In this document: one piece after another, positions 63,685-64,000 of the stretch
Numbering within the stretch: position 1 is the first letter of the stretch
Layout: every line of letters begins with the position of its first letter
DNA from: Streptomyces sp. CBMA29
GTDB lineage: Bacteria; Actinomycetota; Actinomycetes; Streptomycetales; Streptomycetaceae
DNA length: 64,000 nt
Direction: 5' to 3'
Assembly (NCBI RefSeq): GCF_014596445.1
Contig: NZ_MECL01000115.1
Coordinates: 1 to 64,000, forward strand
Position numbers and translations under genes: made by a program
The notes under the pieces: model-generated
What the model was told of the DNA's origin: nothing
Seen by the model: only the letters and a program-made list of their open reading frames with translations
Databases searched by the model: none

Positions 63685-63951
63685 GTGCGACAGCCCAACG
63701 ACTCCTCGGCAGACCAGGCCATTCTGGGCCGGATCAGCGCGATGGTCGCGGACGAGAAGGCGCTGCGCGACCTGCTCGCCGCAGGCAGCATCGACGGCGT
63801 GACGGAACAGGAGCGGCTCGCCGCCCTCGAGCGCGAGCTCGACCAGTGCTGGGACCTGCTGCGGCAGCGCCGCGCCCTGACCGACGCGGGCGAGGACCCC
63901 GGCGACGCGAAGGTCCGCCCGGCCTCCACCGTCGAGAACTACCGCTCATGA
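63685..63951 (+). CDS. DUF2630-family small protein
   Basis: An 88-residue soluble protein. The core DQAILGRISAMVADEKALRDLL and LAALERELDQCWDLLRQRRAL is the DUF2630 pattern, found across actinobacteria; two helices likely form a hairpin. Function unknown. GTG start with GGGAGG 7-8 bp upstream. Its stop overlaps the ATG of the next gene by 4 bp, so the two are coupled. Confidence 0.88.
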   Translation: MRQPNDSSADQAILGRISAMVADEKALRDLLAAGSIDGVTEQERLAALERELDQCWDLLRQRRALTDAGEDPGDAKVRPASTVENYRS

Positions 63952-64000
63952 CCGACGGCGCCGCCTCCGTCCACGCTGACGTCACGGTCACCGACGCGCC
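63948..64000 (+). CDS. 5' end of a coupled gene, continues beyond the window
   Basis: An ATG overlapping the DUF2630 stop (ATGA) opens a frame to the window end: MTDGAASVHADVTVTDA. Only 17 residues are visible, too few to assign a function. Confidence 0.5.
   Translation, partial: MTDGAASVHADVTVTDA

Overview
The window is very GC-rich with strong third-codon GC bias, many GTG starts, purine-rich ribosome binding sites and frequent 4-bp stop/start overlaps. Together with the gene content (Rpf, protein O-mannosyltransferase, tricorn-type protease, a CebR-controlled cellulase, a TamR/Tam pair) this points to a chromosome of Streptomyces or a close relative (Streptomycetaceae). The gene order ppc, acyl-CoA desaturase, tRNA-Gln, glmU, prs, rplY, pth, tam/tamR, galTEK, ispE/rsmA/rpf/tatD, rsmI, pmt resembles the conserved core arm of streptomycete chromosomes. 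I see no prophage, insertion sequence, CRISPR array or secondary-metabolite assembly line.

Layout. 1-4.4 kb: end of a membrane glycosyltransferase, a membrane-anchored DsbA-like protein without the redox cysteines, and a translationally coupled pair: an NlpC/P60 cell-wall peptidase with two peptidoglycan-binding repeats, then a membrane protein that appears to join a nucleotide/nucleic-acid deaminase domain to a SUKH-4 domain. 4.5-9.6 kb: a LysR regulator divergent from an inositol-phosphatase-like gene and an NADP/F420-type oxidoreductase, a coiled-coil protein, and an orphan histidine kinase. 9.9-19.7 kb: core metabolism and translation (ppc, a desaturase with its TetR regulator and a palindromic operator, tRNA-Gln, glmU, prs, rplY, pth). 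19.7-27 kb: the tamR/tam-VOC divergon and the galT-galE-galK operon, flanked by two NarL/LuxR-type regulators, one of which lacks the phospho-acceptor Asp.

27-41.7 kb: a secreted-domain beta-propeller protein, an ABC-F ATPase, ispE, rsmA, an Rpf muralytic enzyme, a TatD nuclease, a zinc-ribbon protein, rsmI, a divergent protein O-mannosyltransferase, a penicillin-binding protein and an EamA transporter. 41.7-51 kb is more accessory: a decayed remnant that looks like an epimerase fused to an ECF41 sigma-factor tail, an SDR plus a beta-lactamase-fold hydrolase, a GH6 cellulase under a perfect CebR box, a KstD-like flavoprotein and a divergent-looking glutamyl-tRNA synthetase.

51-64 kb: a GntR/UTRA regulator whose gene is bracketed by two copies of the same 12-bp operator core, controlling an ATPase-fold anti-sigma-like protein on one side and a methyltransferase on the other; a 1240-residue tricorn protease; a lower-GC orphan gene beside a truncated, frameshifted FG-GAP gene; and a mymA-like operon (flavin monooxygenase, alpha/beta hydrolase, SDR) divergent from a MerR regulator. 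Starts were chosen from ribosome binding sites and family N-termini; alternatives are stated where they matter. Functional calls come from reading motifs by eye, without database searches.
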